This document shows positions 33,638 to 41,216 of a stretch of 64,000 nt of DNA, in pieces. The position numbers and the translations under genes are program-made. Source of the stretch: Paenibacillus sp. NAIST15-1 (GTDB lineage: Bacteria > Bacillota > Bacilli > Paenibacillales > Paenibacillaceae); the NCBI RefSeq assembly GCF_001894745.1, contig NZ_BBYF01000013.1:1-64000 (forward strand), in the 5' to 3' direction. Numbering within the stretch: the first letter of the stretch is position 1; each line of letters begins with the position of its first letter. The notes under the pieces were generated by a model. It ran no database searches. It saw only the letters and a program-made list of their open reading frames with translations, and was not told the DNA's origin.

Positions 33638-33674
33638 GACCTTCGTTACGCCAATAACGATGGCCTTTTTTTTA
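33638..33674 (+). terminator. rho-independent terminator (mgl operon)
   Basis: Stem GACCTTCGTTA / TAACGATGGCC (two mismatched pairs), loop CGCCAA, then nine T. It lies about 330 bp after mglC, with the MITE in between. Confidence 0.7.
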
Positions 33675-33958
33675 TTTGTAGTTATTTCTTACTCTTATGA
33701 TACATATTGGTATATTCACATATATATAGATAAGTCGATATAGCTCAATAGACACTAATATATGCAAGTTATATCAAGATCACACCACAAATATACATAA
33801 TTTCAATTAGATTAGCATTACATAGCCTCCTCTTTGGACATCTAAATTAAAGTCAAAAGATCACTATATAAAGTAATCATTGTCTACTATTTCCTTCCTT
33901 TAGCGCATCATATAATAAAGGCAGAGGAGCAACTATCAAACAAAAGGAGACTATTAAA

Positions 33959-34288
33959 ATGAAAAAAGTAACGATGGGCTTATTAAGTGTCGTGCTTTTG
34001 TTTTCGGTAGCAAGTTCTGCATTGGCTGCTCCATCAGTAAGCAGTCAAGGTAACATCAGCGCTATGAGAGCAGAATGTCCTTCTGCTGGCGCAGTGCAAC
34101 CTATTGAAGTAGGAGTAAAATGGTTAATACCTACGAAAGGCGCAAGCTACTCGATTGCTTCTAAAGAGAATATTGAAATTGTTAATGGTCGTTATGTGCT
34201 TGCCCACGAACGAGGAAATGCAGACGTAAAAGTTTTTGACAAAAACGATAGATGTATTGCTCGCTATTATATAGCTGCGAGCAACTAA
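33959..34288 (+). CDS. small secreted protein, 109 aa
   Basis: Signal peptide of about 23 residues with an AxA cleavage site (SALA-AP), then a mature part of about 86 residues with two Cys that could form a disulfide (AECPSAGAVQ and DRCIARYY). AAAAGGAG precedes ATG 33959. The mature domain looks beta-rich (VGVKWLIPTKGASYSIASKENIEIVNGRYVLAHE). I recognise no family; the ...GRYVLAHERGNADVKVFD... layout resembles small immunoglobulin-like surface modules. Followed by a strong bidirectional terminator. Confidence 0.65.
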   Translation: MKKVTMGLLSVVLLFSVASSALAAPSVSSQGNISAMRAECPSAGAVQPIEVGVKWLIPTKGASYSIASKENIEIVNGRYVLAHERGNADVKVFDKNDRCIARYYIAASN

Positions 34289-34356
34289 TCAAATGGTGCT
34301 CCTCTAATTGAAGCAAGGAATGGACTGTAACCTGTAACCGTACTTGTAACCCTAAT

Positions 34357-34402
34357 AAATGGGTCATAGAAAGGTGAAAACCACCAATTCTATGACCCAT
34401 TT
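34357..34402. terminator. bidirectional terminator
   Basis: Perfect 15-bp stem AAATGGGTCATAGAA / TTCTATGACCCATTT with an inner GGTG...CACC pair. T-run on the plus side, A-run on the other, serving the secreted protein and the converging LuxR-type fragment. Confidence 0.85.
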
Positions 34403-34423
34403 TAAAAATAATGCCTTATTATC

Positions 34424-34651
34424 TTATCTAGCCAGTAAGCCTTCGTCTCGTGCTTTTTTAACGGCCTCTTCGCGATTTTTAACACCCATTTTTGCAATCA
34501 CTGTAGTGCAATTGCGTACCGTTCCTTCAGAAAGAAAGATTTTCTCCGCGATTGTTTTCATGTGAAGACCCTCTACTAACGAGGCCAATATGCCTCTTTC
34601 TCGTATATCATCCCATAAGGACACTCGCGTCCTTGCTTTGACGAAATCCAT
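34424..34651 (-). pseudogene. LuxR-type response regulator, C-terminal remnant
   Basis: Only the GerE/LuxR helix-turn-helix of a NarL-family regulator remains: ILASLVEGLHMKTIAEKIF, then LSEGTVRNCTTVIAKMGVKNREEAVKKA and the usual GLL end. The receiver domain is missing: upstream of ATG 34651 the sequence runs into insertion-sequence debris. The helix motifs are intact, but with no receiver it is probably a dead gene cut by the IS1182-like element. It resembles the DesR/LiaR group. Confidence 0.7.
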
Positions 34652-34688
34652 TCAAATCATATGCAAACGCAGAGTTTATCTAAGGCTA

Positions 34689-35131
34689 CCCGGCAGATAC
34701 TGCATATTCCGGTAAGGATAATTTGGCAGAATGAAAAAGGAGAACATATTACCTGTCGTACCGCTAAACCCCGTCGTTCACGAGGGAGGCCAGCGTCGGG
34801 AAGGATTTGAATATAACAAGGACGCCAATTTCTTCGTCTGTCCGGCCGGTGAGCAAAGTAAGCGCAAGGCGGTTCAAGGTAGCAAGACCAGTGGAGATAG
34901 TCGCTCTCTTGTGTATTACTTTGACGTCGAGAAGTGCAAGACGTGTCCGATGCATGAAGGATGTCACAAGCCAGGCTCCAAGAGCAAAACTTACTCGATT
35001 CGAATCATCGCCGAACATTTCAAGGAACAGATCGAGTTCGAATTAAGCGACACGTTCAAAGAACGAATCAAACGCAGACCGATCATTGAACATAAAAATG
35101 CAGAAATGAAAAGATCCCATGGTATGGACAC
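34689..35131 (+). pseudogene. IS1182-family transposase remnant (5' part)
   Basis: A C-terminal piece of an IS1182-type DDE transposase. The first readable segment, ADTAYSGKDNLAE (about 34690-34728), is in a different frame from the main part starting at 34731, a one-base loss. The main part carries the family's Cys-containing segment (FFVCPAGEQS, VEKCKTCPMHEGCH) and the RRPIIEHKNAEMKRSHG end region. The N-terminal half is absent. The gene is cut at 35131 by the IS3-type element and resumes at 36527. Confidence 0.8.
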
Positions 35132-35223
35132 TGAACTATGACCCGAGAGATGGACATTTTAAAAAAAGTGCCTCTCTCGGGTTCTTTACGTTTATGATTG
35201 AATTTATTTATTGAGAATGGAGT

Positions 35224-35580
35224 ATGAGCATGCGGTATAGCGAGTTACAAATCAAAAAACTTGAGGGAAATCCAAACGTATTGCGTGTATCAGAGTCGAA
35301 TATACCCTTCACTCCTGCCTTTGATTTAGATATGTTTAGTTCACGTAAACCAAAGGAGAGTTTGAAGCGTTGGAGATCTATTTACGCCGCTCATGGCGAA
35401 GCAGGTCTTCTTGAGGAACGGCGAGGCAAAGGAAGCTCTGGAAGACCCTCCAGTAAAGAGCTTTCAGTCGAGGAGAAATTAAGACGAGCTGAGGCCAAGA
35501 TCAAGCTTCTGGAGATAGAAAATGAGTTTCTAAAAAAGCTGAAGGCACTAGAAAGGCAGGCGAAGCAAGACAAACATTAA
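35224..35580 (+). CDS. IS3 family OrfA (helix-turn-helix protein)
   Basis: A 118-residue DNA-binding subunit of the transposase. It has a helix-turn-helix region with LKRWRSIYAAHGEAGLLEERRG and a leucine-zipper-like coiled coil at the C-terminus (EEKLRRAEAKIKLLEIENEFLKKLKALE), as usual for IS150-type OrfA. The A AAA AAG slip site lies in this coiled-coil end, where a -1 shift would make the OrfAB fusion. Confidence 0.88.
   Translation: MSMRYSELQIKKLEGNPNVLRVSESNIPFTPAFDLDMFSSRKPKESLKRWRSIYAAHGEAGLLEERRGKGSSGRPSSKELSVEEKLRRAEAKIKLLEIENEFLKKLKALERQAKQDKH
35532..35538 (+). promoter_or_regulatory. programmed -1 frameshift site A AAA AAG
   Basis: The heptamer is in the right phase in orfA (codons CTA AAA AAG). 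Slipping back one base leads, without stop, through KKAEGTRKAGEARQ into the orfB reading frame (LRFELVNRTVRQFS). This is the standard IS150 arrangement. Confidence 0.8.
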
Positions 35581-35588
35581 GCACATCA

Positions 35589-36484
35589 TTGCGCTTCGAG
35601 CTTGTTAATCGAACTGTTCGTCAATTTAGTATAAAAGGTTTGACTCGCCATCTCTGCTCACTTGCTAAGGTAAGTGTTAGCGGTTATTATCGGTGGCTTT
35701 CAGCCGAAGATACCCGTCAACAAAAGAGGAGGCCGATGAGCGTGATCTGTTGCTCATTAAGACCCACTTTGATCGTTTAAACAGAAAAGCCGGTGCGCTC
35801 GTAATTAAAATGAATCTCGAGAACGTGGATAACGTGGTGATGAACCATAAAAAAATCCGTCGACTCATGCGTAAATATAATCTCATAGCAAAAGTACGTC
35901 GAGCTAACCCTTATCGGAAAATAGCTCAAGCTACTCAAGAACATAAAACGTGCGCTAATTTGCTAAAGCGTCATTTTGATCAGGCAGAGCCGGAAAAAAT
36001 ACTGCTCACAGATATAACATATCTCAAGTACAACCATGGGCAGCAATGGGGATATCTCTCTTGCGTGAAAGACGGTTCTACGAATGAGATCTTAGCACAT
36101 CATTTGTCGACTTCGCTGGAACTGTCTCTTGTGAATCGAACGCTAGACAAGCTACTGGAACGACTGGTTGGAAATATTCATCCTGAAGCCATTCTTCACT
36201 CGGATCAGGGCATGCATTATACACATCCTGAGTTCCAAAAACGTGTAAGTGAAACTGGATTTAGACAATCCATGTCCCGAAGAGGAAATTGTTATGATAA
36301 CGCACCAATGGAATCATTTTTCGGTCATATGAAAGACGAATTAGAGTACAAAGATTGTACAAGTATTGACGAACTTCGGAATCGAATTAATGAGTATATT
36401 CACTTTTACAATACCGAGCGATATCAATGGACATTAAAGAAGATGACTCCTAACGAATATAGGAATCATCTTCTGGCAGCGTAG
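35589..36484 (+). pseudogene. IS3 family OrfB transposase, frameshifted
   Basis: The integrase-like transposase of the element. The first 45 codons (ELVNRTVRQFSIKGLTRHLC ... GYYRWLSAEDTRQQK) are in one frame; from about 35723 the protein continues in another (EEADERDLLLIKTHFDR ...). The break is at CAACAAAAGAGG and one lost A would explain it. The DDE residues are present in the second part: Asp in LLTDITYLKY, Asp in ILHSDQGMHYTH, Glu in APMESFFGHMKDE. The element is therefore probably immobile, unless the base loss is a sequencing error. Confidence 0.8.
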
Positions 36485-36523
36485 TGCTTTCTTTATCCTG
36501 TCCACATTAAGGGTTATAGTTCA

Positions 36524-36602
36524 CACAGCTAAATACCAGGGACTCTTTCGTATGCGAATACAAGGCTACCTCACCGCGTTCGAAACGCAAAGTGGATGGT
36601 AA
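36524..36602 (+). pseudogene. IS1182-family transposase remnant (3' end)
   Basis: If the IS3 element and one CAC copy are removed, the frame of the 34731 ORF continues as MDTAKYQGLFRMRIQGYLTA and stops at TAA 36600-36602. That matches the usual IS1182 C-terminal layout (HGLxxARYRGLxxVxIQAxLTA). This confirms the nesting order. Confidence 0.75.
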
Positions 36603-36802
36603 AGCTAATAGAGCAAAAGCAGCCCATACCTCGGTGAGGATGGACTGCTTTTTTTCTCTCAGGGGACTCTATTTTCCATTTTTGGGCTTTCACCTCGATG
36701 AAATTGGGGCTTTTGCAGTAGTCTCCTTACGGGAGGGCTTTTTTTGTTAGTTCGTGGAAACTTTTATGGAGAATGGAATGTATAGTTAGTAATGGGAGGG
36801 GC
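36603..36802 (+). other. IS junction gap with two hairpins
   Basis: No gene. A terminator with stem AAAGCAG...ACCTC / GAGG...CTGCTTT (36615-36655, followed by seven T) is strong. A second, weaker hairpin (CTCC/GGAG with T-run) lies at about 36721-36746. Confidence 0.6.
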
Positions 36803-37009
36803 ATGAACACTGCTTGTTTTCATTATGTGTTACATATTACTGAATCCCAAGTAAGAGCCATCATTTCAAGTGAAGAATCAATGAGAAGTAGAGATGTCGA
36901 TTCATTGTTGTTTCCCGTCGTTAGGATTGGAACCGATAATTTTATTAGTACGGATGGATTACAGGAAAGGTTAAGGGAGTCTCTAAAACGTCGATTGAAT
37001 TATCAATGA
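36803..37009 (+). CDS. small hypothetical protein, 68 aa
   Basis: I do not recognise this protein. ATG 36803 follows GGGAGGGGC, with short spacing; ATG 36773 is the alternative. The translation has a realistic HTH-less alpha/beta look (HYVLHITESQVRAIISSEESM ... FPVVRIGTDNFISTDGLQERLRESLKRRL). It could be a remnant of a longer gene. It precedes a run of immunity-type genes on the same strand. Confidence 0.4.
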   Translation: MNTACFHYVLHITESQVRAIISSEESMRSRDVDSLLFPVVRIGTDNFISTDGLQERLRESLKRRLNYQ

Positions 37010-37163
37010 ACGTGAACATCGAAGATGGATGAAAATCAGACAACATTTATTTATTCTGAGATTGCATTTGTCCGATATTTATCATAAATAATGATGTTGC
37101 TACAGAATCCAAAGATGAAGTATGGTATGAGAACACCTGAAGTGCAAAGGAGATATTTATAAA

Positions 37164-37790
37164 ATGACATGGAGTTTGGACAGTGTTGTAGAAAGACATA
37201 AGGAAGCGCCCTATACGTTTTATGTGCCTAGTGAGTATGTATTGAGCAAGATTGAGGTTGGAGAGTTGGTCAAGCTTAGCTTTCTTAGTGACGAAGAAGA
37301 TGCAGAATATTGTGGAGAGAGAATGTGGGTTGAAATCATCCATCGATCAGGTGATGAACTGATTGGAACATTACGGAATGAGCCGGTATCTATTAAGGAT
37401 CTGGTTTTCGGTCAAGAAATCCATTTTAAAATCGAACATATTTGCGACACGATGCATCATGATCCTAGCGCTGTAAATTGGGATTATTATTTTGAGAAGA
37501 AGGTTGTTGTAACGAACGATGTACTGGAGCGAAATGAATTTAATTTTATGGTAAGGGACTTTCCTAATGAAGGCTCGGAATCGGATACCGGATGGAGTTT
37601 CTTTACGGGGTATGAAGAAGAAAACGATCCTGATGATATCAATAATTATCAATTTATTTCGATAGGGAAGGTATTGAATATAGATGATTCGATTCTAGCT
37701 TTTATAGATCGGGAGCCTCAATGTGCCTTTGAGAGGAATCTTGCGACGAAAGAGTTTTATGAGGTATTTGATTATGAGTGGGAAGAATAG
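37164..37790 (+). CDS. DUF2314 and DUF2185 (Imm33-like) domain protein
   Basis: A 208-residue cytosolic protein with two parts. Residues about 20-105 match the DUF2314 pattern (VKLSFLSDEE, GERMWVEIIHRSGDELIGTL, VFGQEIHFKIEHI). Residues about 110-205 match DUF2185/Imm33 (VVVTNDVLERNEFNFMVRD, DTGWSFFTGYEEENDPDD, VLNIDDSILAFIDREPQCAFER), seen as immunity proteins in polymorphic toxin loci. No toxin gene lies next to it, so it is an orphan. ATG 37164 follows AAAGGAGAT. The immunity role is inferred from family context. Confidence 0.75.
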   Translation: MTWSLDSVVERHKEAPYTFYVPSEYVLSKIEVGELVKLSFLSDEEDAEYCGERMWVEIIHRSGDELIGTLRNEPVSIKDLVFGQEIHFKIEHICDTMHHDPSAVNWDYYFEKKVVVTNDVLERNEFNFMVRDFPNEGSESDTGWSFFTGYEEENDPDDINNYQFISIGKVLNIDDSILAFIDREPQCAFERNLATKEFYEVFDYEWEE

Positions 37791-37924
37791 TTGAAAGGAT
37801 TGCAAAAGATTGATGCATCAGCTAATCAAATTTTCTTGCTCTAATATTTTTTTAAAAGGGAAGAAACAGAGGATGTCACCTAAATGTTATCGAAATAACA
37901 TGGAGCTGGAGGGGCGAGAGTCAC

Positions 37925-38527
37925 ATGGACGATATAAAACAGTTATTAACTTATCTGCAGGGGGATACTTCATCCGACAAACTTCAAGAAGCAAAGATTC
38001 AATTCAAAAAATTGAAGGATGAGGAGCTCAAAATTCTAGTTCAACCGATTAATAAGATGCATTGGGATCATGCTGCTGATGTATTAATAGAAATTGGATA
38101 TCCGAGAGTACATAAAATACTTCCTGATCTTTTAGAATGGCTTATGGATATAAATTGGCCAGGAGCTAATAGAATATCTGAATTTTTGGTCTCAATAAGA
38201 GAACCATTGATACCGTCTATTAAAGAAGCGCTGATAAGTAATGATATGATGTGGAAGTATTGGATTATAGACTGCGTATTAGTAAAATGGTCAGTAGATT
38301 TGGTGGAACAAATAACTGATGAATTAATATTCGTAGCTTCTGAATTTGATGATGAAGAAGTACATCTATCTGCATTAAAGTTATTGGTTCAATATAAAAT
38401 GTTAGAATCTAAAGAATCTTTGAATTTAATTAACAGCAAATTACAGGACATTCGAAACCGCGATATTTTTGATGAGCTTAATGAATTGAAAACGATGGTA
38501 CTAAATGGAAACACAACAGTAGATTGA
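37925..38527 (+). CDS. DUF5071 domain protein (HEAT-like)
   Basis: A 200-residue helical protein. Residues about 55-125 match DUF5071 (ADVLIEIGYPRVHKILPDLL, EWLMDINWPGANRISEFLVS, MMWKYWIIDCVL), short HEAT-like repeats found in many orphan immunity-type genes. ATG 37925 follows GGAGGGGCGAGAG. Its stop codon lies within a 30-bp sequence that recurs after the GNAT gene at 40474. The frame stays open after the stop to 38719, where decayed sequence of another gene begins. Confidence 0.75.
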   Translation: MDDIKQLLTYLQGDTSSDKLQEAKIQFKKLKDEELKILVQPINKMHWDHAADVLIEIGYPRVHKILPDLLEWLMDINWPGANRISEFLVSIREPLIPSIKEALISNDMMWKYWIIDCVLVKWSVDLVEQITDELIFVASEFDDEEVHLSALKLLVQYKMLESKESLNLINSKLQDIRNRDIFDELNELKTMVLNGNTTVD

Positions 38528-38549
38528 AATCTTAGAGGTAGGGATGATC
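38520..38549 (+). repeat. 30-bp direct repeat, copy 1
   Basis: TAGATTGAAATCTTAGAG followed by GTAGGGATGATC. Copy 2 at 40474-40503 differs at two positions. Each copy sits at or just after the stop codon of a small gene. Contains the palindrome-like AGATTGAAATCT. Confidence 0.7.
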
Positions 38550-38719
38550 ATGAGTATCAAATAAGTAATTCCTTGAGTGTTGATGGAGAATACATTAGGA
38601 ATGTTTCTATATTAGTAGAGAATGAAGCAGCTCAATTATATTTATATCGCAATGATGAGAATTTGTTCAAGTATCTGTTTCATAATGTTGATGAAAACAA
38701 AGATAAACTAAAAAAGTGA
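38528..38719 (+). pseudogene. decayed gene fragment, 63 codons
   Basis: After the DUF5071 stop, the same frame stays open to TGA 38717-38719 and reads like real protein (EYIRNVSILVENEAAQLYLYR ... KYLFHNVDENKDKL), but without a start and ribosome site. I could not name it. It is probably the tail of another small accessory gene fused by deletion. Confidence 0.4.
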
Positions 38720-38773
38720 ACTAGCAAGACTTGTTTAAGAAAATAAGAAAAGATGAGGTGAAGAGAAACTGAG

Positions 38774-39185
38774 GTAGCAAACAAAAGTAAAAGTTTATTA
38801 CAGTCTGTTCGGAGATGATTTTGATGTAGACGAAGTAACAAGACGAATAGGGATAAATCCCAGCTCTGTATCACTAAAAGGTGAAAGAATAAATGAAAAT
38901 CGGACTAGAAAAGAAACATCGTGGACAATTAGTACTGATTATGAGGAATCACTAGATGTAAGTGGTCAATTAAATCAGATCATTATACAGCTTCGCGATA
39001 AGTGCGAAATAATTAATACAATTCAAAAAACGTTTCAAGCTACCAACAAGCTTTTTATCGTGATAATCATTGAGGAGGGAATGACTCCAGCATTATACTT
39101 AGATTCAGAACAGATTAAATTTGCAAACGATATTAATGCCGAGTTCGATATTGATATCTATGCTAATAATTCGGATTGGGATTGA
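38774..39185 (+). pseudogene. DUF4279 protein gene with damaged start
   Basis: The frame 38778-39185 encodes about 135 residues matching DUF4279: VYYSLFGDDFDVDEVTRRIG at the start, then Lys-Gly-Glu (LKGERI), SWTIST, a LNQIIIQLRDKCEII helix and the INAEFDIDIYANNSDWD end. There is no ATG, GTG or TTG before the conserved region. The expected start is GTAGCAAACAAAAGT at 38774, where ATG/GTG has become GTA and one extra A shifts the frame. A ribosome-site-like GATGAGGTGAAGAG is still present upstream. So this is a recently dead gene. DUF4279 proteins are common orphan immunity-type genes. Confidence 0.75.
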
Positions 39186-39247
39186 TCAGTCTAGAATAGG
39201 ATATTGCAAAAATTTTCAGAGCTATTCCGTTAGTTAAAGGAGAAAAA

Positions 39248-39751
39248 ATGAAGAAAATCATCTTTATATTAATTGCTGCCTTGATTATTTCTAATGTTAT
39301 TTGGGGGTACTTATACTTTAAGGTAGATCATCCTGCTGTCCATGTATATAACCTCAAAGGTATCGGAGAAATGTGGGACATTTCGGATTACAAAATAATT
39401 GTGACTCCTAGTAATATACTGCGCGGACATGGAAAGTTAGCGTACAAAGGTGATCCAAAGAATTTTGAGAAGATTACTTCTTATCAAATGAAATTTGAAG
39501 AATTGAATTTGGATGGGAATTATGACATCGTTTATATGACTGAAGCAAGTTCTAAAGAAGGGACTGTAGCTATTCCCGCCAATCTAAATGATATAGGTTC
39601 TATAACCAGAGAATATTCTTACGATGAACCAAAGAAGGATATACATAACTATAATAGCACTACGTTAACGATTACATGGAATGATAATGATGGTAAGCTT
39701 CACTCTGAATCCATACGTCTTTCCATTGAAAATGAGATTAATCTTGATTAA
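39248..39751 (+). CDS. membrane-anchored or secreted hypothetical protein
   Basis: A 167-residue protein with an N-terminal signal anchor (KKIIFILIAALIISNVIWGYLYF) and a beta-rich extracellular part (GEMWDISDYKIIVTPSNILRG ... HNYNSTTLTITWNDNDGK). No Cys for a lipid. TTAAAGGAGAAAAA precedes ATG 39248 with good spacing. I do not recognise a named family, but the layout is like small Bacillales surface proteins with one immunoglobulin-like domain. It follows the dead DUF4279 gene after 62 bp. Confidence 0.6.
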   Translation: MKKIIFILIAALIISNVIWGYLYFKVDHPAVHVYNLKGIGEMWDISDYKIIVTPSNILRGHGKLAYKGDPKNFEKITSYQMKFEELNLDGNYDIVYMTEASSKEGTVAIPANLNDIGSITREYSYDEPKKDIHNYNSTTLTITWNDNDGKLHSESIRLSIENEINLD

Positions 39752-39785
39752 TGCATATTATGTTGCGAATGAACGTAAATTTCAT

Positions 39786-39914
39786 TCTACTTCCAGGTTC
39801 GGCATCTTGTACTCCTCTTTCGATAGATGTATAATCATGGATAAATTTCGTAAATATACGACCCAGCCTAAGAGGTAAGCTATCTAGGGTTGATTCGCAA
39901 CGGGGGGACGATAT
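39786..39914 (+). promoter_or_regulatory. promoter-hairpin-ribosome-site repeat before GNAT gene
   Basis: TTGTAC (39807-39812) and TATAAT (39830-39835) are spaced by exactly 17 bp, a near-consensus sigma-A promoter. The leader has a hairpin region (ACCCAGCCTAAGAGGTAAGC, then TATCTAGGGTTG, 39870-39892) and ends in CGGGGGGACGATAT before ATG 39915. The unit is strongly similar to 46487-46620 along its whole length, though the genes after the two copies are unrelated. Confidence 0.75.
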
Positions 39915-40460
39915 ATGAAGCAATTGCCGACGATTGAATTAGAAAGATTGCTATTGCGACCGTTTCGTTTAGATGATGCGAAAATTGTTCAAGAATTAGC
40001 AGGTGATAAATATATTGCAGAGATGACGCTGTATATCCCGCATCCCTATGAGGATGGAATGGCAGAACAATGGATCAATACACATGCCGTTAATTTTGAT
40101 GGAAATCGTTCACTCGAACTAGCAATTGTACATAAGGAAGATCAATATGTAATCGGAGCCATCTGTATCGGACTGAATCCCAAGTTTGAACATGGTGAAT
40201 TGGCCTATTGGATAGGGAAAGCGCATAAGAACAACGGATATTGTACAGAGGCAGCGAAGGGAATTGTCAAATATGCATTTGAAGAAATGAATGTGAATCG
40301 AGTTTATGCACGTTTTTTAGGGAAAAATCCTGCATCGGGACGAGTAATGGAAAAGCTGGGTATGAAATACGAAGGAACACTGAGACAACATGTGAAAAAA
40401 TGGGGTGAATATGAAGACCTCATTTATTACGGGCTTTTAAAGGATGAGTATCTTACTTAA
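39915..40460 (+). CDS. GNAT family N-acetyltransferase (RimJ-like)
   Basis: A 181-residue acetyl-CoA-dependent acetyltransferase (Acetyltransf_3). The start TIELERLLLRPFRLDDAKIV is the family's first strand, and the acetyl-CoA loop is present as GKAHKNNGYCTEAAKGIVKYAF (variant of Q/RxxGxG/A). The C-terminal ASGRVMEKLGMKYEGTLRQHV is typical of ribosomal-protein or small-molecule acetylases. Acceptor unknown. It is transcribed from the repeat promoter directly upstream and is followed by a bidirectional terminator at 40578. Confidence 0.9.
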   Translation: MKQLPTIELERLLLRPFRLDDAKIVQELAGDKYIAEMTLYIPHPYEDGMAEQWINTHAVNFDGNRSLELAIVHKEDQYVIGAICIGLNPKFEHGELAYWIGKAHKNNGYCTEAAKGIVKYAFEEMNVNRVYARFLGKNPASGRVMEKLGMKYEGTLRQHVKKWGEYEDLIYYGLLKDEYLT

Positions 40461-40473
40461 TGAAAATATGCAA

Positions 40474-40503
40474 TAGATTGAAATCTTAGAGATAAGGATG
40501 ATC
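40474..40503 (+). repeat. 30-bp direct repeat, copy 2
   Basis: TAGATTGAAATCTTAGAG followed by ATAAGGATGATC, 28 of 30 identical to 38520-38549. It lies 13 bp after the GNAT stop codon. Confidence 0.7.
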
Positions 40504-40577
40504 CTGTGATGGATATCCCGTTTATCTCGAGATAAGCATTTCGAATTGTTAAGAAAGACATGTCAAGTTTTCAACGT

Positions 40578-40642
40578 AAAAACACCTCCAAGCTTGACGC
40601 CCGTATCTTACGATATAAGGGCATTTACTTGAAGGTGTTTTA
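40578..40642. terminator. bidirectional terminator
   Basis: Left arm AAAAACACCTCCAAGCTTGA-CGCCC and right arm GGGC-ATTTACTTGAAGGTGTTTT form a long, slightly imperfect stem with a T-run on the plus side and A-run on the other. Serves the GNAT gene and the converging membrane-protein gene. Confidence 0.75.
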
Positions 40643-40654
40643 ATTTGTCTCACG

Positions 40655-41023
40655 TTACTTATTTTTTATTTGCACTAAAACTCTTGATATTGCCATCCAT
40701 AAATTGAAAAACATCAAAGTTCCGAAAATATTAGCCACAACTACATTATATCCTGTAAATAGGTTTTCAAAGCGAAATAATGGCGTGTTATAAATGGCTA
40801 TGAATAAAGATATGATCATTGATAACAGAAACAGTTTTTTCTTGGTTATCATATAAATGCAATACAGGAACGTATAGTAAGCCCAAAATTGCGCGGCAAA
40901 CCATGCATGAGAGAGTCGAATACTCCGATTAGGTGGGGATGCATTGAAGTATGTAATGAGTTTTCTGATTACAGGTTCTCTACTTGTATTGCTGTTTCTT
41001 TCATACGATGATCCGGTTGCCAC
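40655..41023 (-). CDS. possible small membrane protein
   Basis: A 122-residue ORF on the minus strand with three hydrophobic segments (QFWAYYTFLYCIYMI, KLFLLSMIISLFIAIYN, VVVANIFGTLMFFNLWMAI) and a basic tail, ending just before the bidirectional terminator, which supports a real gene. The first 35 residues (MATGSSYERNSN...) look unnatural, so the true start may be in another frame or lost. No family recognised. Could be a truncated gene. Confidence 0.45.
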   Translation of the reverse strand: MATGSSYERNSNTSREPVIRKLITYFNASPPNRSIRLSHAWFAAQFWAYYTFLYCIYMITKKKLFLLSMIISLFIAIYNTPLFRFENLFTGYNVVVANIFGTLMFFNLWMAISRVLVQIKNK

Positions 41024-41216
41024 GACAGCTTCTTATATTCACTACCTACGAGTATACCGATATAAACAAGAGGGTGGAACTAGTCTCTATAAAATATCCA
41101 TCATAACCCCAAAAACAGTCATAATGATGTGAATGTCTGTTGTTTGCAATGCGATTGGCGAAATAACGTATTTGATTATGATTGGGAAGTATAGTTGAAC
41201 ATTTGGAGGTTAGAAA

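Larger units (their letters stand above)
33313..33958 (+). other. mglC downstream gap with MITE and terminator
   Basis: The gap contains the inverted-repeat insertion (33385-33535), the terminator (33638-33674), then about 280 bp of very AT-rich DNA without a gene. A possible -10 (TATAAT, about 33912-33917) lies before the secreted protein gene. Confidence 0.6.
35132..36523 (+). mobile_element. IS3 family (IS150 group) insertion sequence, 1,392 bp
   Basis: A whole element. Left end TGAACTATGACCC (from 35132) and right end GGGTTATAGTTCA (to 36523) are inverted repeats that continue with ATGGACA/TGTCCAC further in. A 3-bp target duplication CAC flanks it (35129-35131 and 36524-36526), as expected for IS3/IS150. 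It carries orfA, an A AAA AAG frameshift site and orfB with the DDE catalytic residues. It inserted into the IS1182-type remnant. Confidence 0.92.

Noticed and set aside
35715..35735. Second programmed frameshift in the IS3 orfB
   Set aside because: CAACAAAAGAGG has no proper slippery heptamer in the right phase. A single lost A is simpler; the standard A AAA AAG site is already present at 35532.
40944..41132. Plus-strand 62-codon frame starting MKYVMSFLITGSLLVLLFLS
   Set aside because: Overlaps the minus-strand membrane-protein frame, which ends neatly at a terminator. The rest of the plus-strand translation is not convincing.
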